Shown: piece after piece, positions 14,028 to 14,709 of the stretch
Layout of the letters: each line of letters starts with the position of its first letter
Numbering within the stretch: the stretch's first letter is position 1
Assembly: GCA_903914045.1 (NCBI GenBank)
Contig: CAIWNO010000347.1
Span: forward strand, 1 to 14,709
Direction of reading: 5' to 3'
Origin: an uncultured bacterium
Lineage (GTDB): Bacteria > Planctomycetota > Phycisphaerae > Phycisphaerales > SM1A02
DNA: 14,709 nt
The notes under the pieces: generated by a model
What the model saw: only the letters and a program-made list of their open reading frames with translations
Databases searched by the model: none
What the model was told of the DNA's origin: nothing
Position numbers and translations under genes: made by a program

Positions 14028-14709
14028 CCATTCCAAATATTCATCTTATGGGGGCGACAGGCGTGGTTGAGTTGCTTACCCGAGCCGCGGAAATTTTGCG
14101 TGGCGATCCCAAGCGGCGTGGTTGCTGCGTCCATCTTGGAAATACCGGTCGGCTTCTTGTGACTGGTGATTTGCATGACAATCCAATTCATTTCGCCAAG
14201 GTGCTTCAATTTGCCCAGTTGGAAAATCCAGCCAACCATCTCATTCTTCAAGAGCTCATTCATGGCGATCGTTTGACACAAGGCGCGGATATGAGTTGGC
14301 GAATGTTGGCCAAGGCGGCGAAATTGATTGAGCAATATCCAAATCAAGTTCATCTCATGTTGGCCAACCATGAACTTGCCCAAGCGTTTGATCAACCGGT
14401 CAGCAAGGGCGCCGGTGAAAACACGGCATTGTTTCGTGAAGGTTTGAATTGGAATTTTGGAGAAGATGCCTTATTGGTTGACGCCGCGATTCGTATTTTT
14501 GTCCGCGCTTTGCCTTTGGCGGTACAAACCCAAAATGGCATGCTGTGTTCGCATTCACTTCCAAGCGTGTTTGACATGAAAACCTTTGATATGCATATTT
14601 TGGAGCGAGATTTGCGCGAAGATGATTATCAAGTGCATGTTGGCGGCGCTTGGCAAATGACGTGGGGAAGAAATCACAAGCCTGAGCAGGTGGCGGAACT
14701 TGCGGCGCA
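14024..14709 (+). CDS. Calcineurin-like metallophosphoesterase, 5' part (3' end outside window)
   Basis: The frame begins at the ATG overlapping the DUF1573 stop and stays open through 228 codons to the end of the window. Metallophosphoesterase motifs are seen in order: LLVTGDLHDNP (44-54) with metal ligands Asp49 and His51, IHGDRL (79-84) in the place of the GDxxDR motif, LMLANHELAQ (111-120) where the family has GNHE, and MLCSHSL (173-179) with His177 for the later histidine motif. There is no signal peptide, so the enzyme is probably cytoplasmic, unlike its operon neighbours. The substrate (protein phosphate, cyclic nucleotide or Ap4A-type) cannot be judged; the middle resembles the PPP-like group. 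The change of Gly to Ala in GNHE is conservative. Confidence 0.78.
   Translation, partial: MTIPNIHLMGATGVVELLTRAAEILRGDPKRRGCCVHLGNTGRLLVTGDLHDNPIHFAKVLQFAQLENPANHLILQELIHGDRLTQGADMSWRMLAKAAKLIEQYPNQVHLMLANHELAQAFDQPVSKGAGENTALFREGLNWNFGEDALLVDAAIRIFVRALPLAVQTQNGMLCSHSLPSVFDMKTFDMHILERDLREDDYQVHVGGAWQMTWGRNHKPEQVAELAA

Noticed and set aside
13553..14395. 280-residue ORF on the - strand
   Set aside because: It overlaps two well-supported + strand genes (DUF1573 and metallophosphoesterase) and shows no recognisable motif.

Overview
The window reads as part of a Gram-negative bacterial chromosome of moderate GC content. Its best fit is the Planctomycetota, probably the Phycisphaerae. The reasons are a DksA-like protein that has lost its zinc cysteines and sits directly before lspA, a DUF1573 protein, an exported seven-repeat FG-GAP lipoprotein, and few Shine-Dalgarno sequences together with frequent TTG/GTG starts. 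The phylum is inferred from gene style; no marker such as 16S rRNA lies in the window. Nearly every gene belongs to a recognisable family, and I see no phage, transposase, CRISPR or plasmid genes.

Layout. 1-819: 3' part of an ABC-2 type permease (+). 804-1045: a degenerate tandem array of about 50 bp units filling the gap between two convergent genes. 1039-1884: proC (-). 1885-2176: a non-coding gap. 2177-4957: a + strand run of a Kdo/WaaP-type lipopolysaccharide kinase, a family 9 heptosyltransferase (4-base overlap) and accA. 4963-6579: promoter, zinc-less DksA-like protein and lspA. 6506-7216: truB (-), overlapping lspA tail to tail. 7275-7592: promoter and a small lipoprotein with a membrane segment (+). 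7618-7893: terminator, tRNA-Pro(GGG) and tRNA-Ser(GGA), all on the - strand. 7931-9487: FG-GAP beta-propeller lipoprotein (-), whose transcript would run into the tRNAs. 9568-14709: a compact + strand operon of membrane-tethered MsrB-MsrA fusion, exported M28 (glutamate carboxypeptidase II-like) peptidase, exported DUF1573 protein and a metallophosphoesterase cut by the window end.

Functional themes. The envelope dominates: LPS core assembly, fatty acid supply (AccA), lipoprotein maturation (LspA) and two lipoproteins that would be LspA substrates. The last operon combines repair of oxidised methionine with peptide hydrolysis outside the cytoplasm, followed by two genes of unknown role.

The points I consider most worth checking are the 50 bp array that includes the ends of both flanking genes, a recurring -10-like hexamer placed so that several genes would be leaderless, the zinc-less DksA, and the MsrBA/M28/DUF1573/phosphoesterase operon. 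I did not find a clear case for an entirely new biological system.
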